Source: Polynucleobacter sp. MWH-UH25E
GTDB lineage: Bacteria > Pseudomonadota > Gammaproteobacteria > Burkholderiales > Burkholderiaceae
Assembly: GCF_018687095.1 (NCBI RefSeq)
Contig: NZ_CP061286.1
Coordinates: 806,001 to 870,000, forward strand
DNA: 64,000 nucleotides
Direction: 5' to 3'
The notes under the pieces: generated by a model
Told to the model about the DNA's origin: nothing
The model's database searches: none
The model's input: the letters and a program-made list of their open reading frames with translations, nothing else
Translations under genes and position numbers: made by a program
In this document: in pieces, positions 62,562 through 64,000 of the stretch
Layout of the letters: each line of letters opens with the position of its first letter
Position numbering within the stretch: position 1 is the stretch's first letter

Positions 62562-64000
62562 CTATTTTGCATGACGCAAGAATTTTTGCCAGCGAATTCC
62601 CACTAAAGCCAAAGAAATAAAGTAAACCAAGGCCGCAGCCGTTAACCATAGTACCAATAGGCCTATGCGAGTCCAGGGTTGAGCTTGAAGTTCGATCCAA
62701 TTATGAGCAGAGGCCGCATAAAAAAGCACCGCCGAAAATGGGATAAGAGCGAGAAATAGCTGCCCTAGGTATTTGGGCCATGCAGCATTTGGAAGGGCGC
62801 CCCGTTTGCTTAGGCCTATCCACAGTAGCGCTGCATTCAGGCAAGCGCCAGTGCCGACGGATAAGGCCAGGCCCGCATGTCCAAACCAGGGCACAAAAAT
62901 AAGATTTGCTAGCTGTGTGGCAATCAATACAACTAAGCCAATTTTGACGGGCGTGCGAATATCTTGTCGGGAGTAAAAGCCAGGAGCCAAAATTTTTACC
63001 AATATCAAACCAATTAAGCCAACGCCATATGCTGAAAGAGCGCGTTGCGTCATCAGCACATCTATTGCATTGAATTTCCCGTAGTGATACAAGACGGCCG
63101 CTAAGGGCTCGCCAAAAATAAAAAGGGCAATGGCTGAAGGCGCTGCCAACAAGAAGGTGAGTTGCAGACCCCATACCAATAGCTCGCCAGCATGTGCTAA
63201 ATCATTCTTGGCGTTTGCTTTACTCAGGCTCGGTAACAGAACAGTACCAAGCGCCACGCCAAGCAAGGCGGTTGGAAATTCCATTAGGCGGTCAGCATAT
63301 GAGAGCCATGAAACACTCCCGGCTTGCAAGCGAGATGCGATGTTGGTGTTGATGATGAGTGATATTTGCGCAACAGATACGGCAAAGACTGCAGGACCCA
63401 TCAGTTTTAAAACTCGTCTTGCATCTGGATTGTTGAAGGCGGATTTAATTGCGCCCGGCAGTAAACCAATGCGTGGCAATAAACCCAAGCGTGCAAGAGA
63501 TGGAACTTGAATGGCTAATTGCAGAACGCCACCTAAAAGCACGCCAATGCTGAGTGCATAAATTGGCTGCCCTAAATATGGCGCCAAGAAAATAGCGCTG
63601 CCAATCAGCGCAAGATTTAATAGAACAGGTGTGAATGCTGGAATCGCAAAACGATGATAGGTATTCAAGATTCCGGCAGACAGAGACACCATGGAAATCA
63701 GTCCAATATATGGAAACATGATCCGGGTCATGACAACGCTCGCATCGTAGGCTGGGCCACCAGTAAAGCCTGTGGCAATAACCAAAATCAATAATGGAGC
63801 GCCAATAACCCCTACCAATACTGTCAGCAATAAGGCCCAAAATAGGAGGGTGGCAACGGCATTTATGAGGGTTTTGGCCTTGTTTTGGTCCTCATTTGTG
63901 GAAATTTCGCCCAAAATGGGCACGAAAGCCTGAGAAAAGGCCCCCTCTGCAAATAGTCGTCGTAGCAGATTGGGTAGCCTAAAAGCCACATTAAAGGCGT
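62562..64000 (-). CDS. murJ: Lipid II flippase MurJ, 5' end outside the window
   Basis: The last 479 residues of an MVF/MATE-like membrane protein that flips lipid II across the inner membrane for peptidoglycan synthesis. The frame is open to the window edge and begins AFNVAFRLPNLLRRLFAEGAFSQAFVP, the highly conserved first loop of MurJ, so only about 30-45 N-terminal residues are missing. Multiple hydrophobic helices follow, including DRLMEFPTALLGVALGTVLLPSLS. It is cotranscribed with the sirB1-like gene. Confidence 0.95.
   Translation of the reverse strand, partial: AFNVAFRLPNLLRRLFAEGAFSQAFVPILGEISTNEDQNKAKTLINAVATLLFWALLLTVLVGVIGAPLLILVIATGFTGGPAYDASVVMTRIMFPYIGLISMVSLSAGILNTYHRFAIPAFTPVLLNLALIGSAIFLAPYLGQPIYALSIGVLLGGVLQLAIQVPSLARLGLLPRIGLLPGAIKSAFNNPDARRVLKLMGPAVFAVSVAQISLIINTNIASRLQAGSVSWLSYADRLMEFPTALLGVALGTVLLPSLSKANAKNDLAHAGELLVWGLQLTFLLAAPSAIALFIFGEPLAAVLYHYGKFNAIDVLMTQRALSAYGVGLIGLILVKILAPGFYSRQDIRTPVKIGLVVLIATQLANLIFVPWFGHAGLALSVGTGACLNAALLWIGLSKRGALPNAAWPKYLGQLFLALIPFSAVLFYAASAHNWIELQAQPWTRIGLLVLWLTAAALVYFISLALVGIRWQKFLRHAK

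Overview
The window looks like ordinary chromosome of a freshwater betaproteobacterium, most likely Polynucleobacter (Burkholderiaceae). This is an inference from gene order (recN-nadK-hrcA-hemH-grpE-dnaK-dnaJ, yhdP-nitrilase-tldD, glcDEF), protein flavour, moderate GC and very tight packing with many 1-4 bp gene overlaps. I recognise 53 protein genes, two cut by the window edges (purK at the left, murJ at the right) and one broken by a frameshift. I see no tRNA, rRNA, CRISPR array, insertion sequence or prophage.

Layout. 1-3.0 kb: end of purK, a long Sua5/TsaC, and PBP4 (dacB). 3.0-7.0 kb: a three-gene minus-strand signalling operon encoding a degenerate EAL-like protein, a BvgA/EvgA-type response regulator and a BvgS-type hybrid kinase. 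7.0-9.3 kb: groES-groEL behind a CIRCE operator. 9.4-11.8 kb: an OFA-family transporter facing a frameshifted TctC/Bug binding protein. 11.8-14.8 kb: three-gene proton-translocating transhydrogenase. 14.9-19.5 kb: mnmA, a GST, purB, waaA. 19.5-25.1 kb: queA-tgt-yajC-secD-secF. 25.1-28.1 kb: recG-ubiA. 28.0-33.6 kb: glcD-glcE-glcF-yggS-proC, fully overlapping. 33.6-35.4 kb: cobalamin adenosyltransferase and DAHP synthase. 35.4-41.9 kb: yhdP-nitrilase-tldD. 41.9-47.4 kb: glnE, recN, nadK. 47.4-53.5 kb: hrcA-hemH-grpE-dnaK-dnaJ. 53.5-58.8 kb: perM-like-hda-HAD phosphatase-pcnB-folK-panB. 58.9-64 kb: purM, miaA, dedA, sirB1-like, murJ.

How it works together. Heat-shock control is the best supported regulatory story: groES, grpE and dnaK each have a CTTGAA-N14-CCCCATnT-like sigma32 promoter with the same 14-bp spacer, groES also carries a 27-bp CIRCE operator, and the CIRCE repressor HrcA is encoded about 40 kb away in the same window. 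The most unusual locus is the signalling operon at 3.0-7.0 kb: its EAL-like protein has lost the catalytic motifs, its stop codon overlaps the start of the response regulator, and the promoter region holds a TAGGAA/TTCCTA inverted repeat resembling half-sites bound by EvgA/BvgA-type regulators. The rest is mainly housekeeping: purine synthesis, tRNA modification, Sec export, cell wall, LPS core, glycolate oxidation and redox balance.
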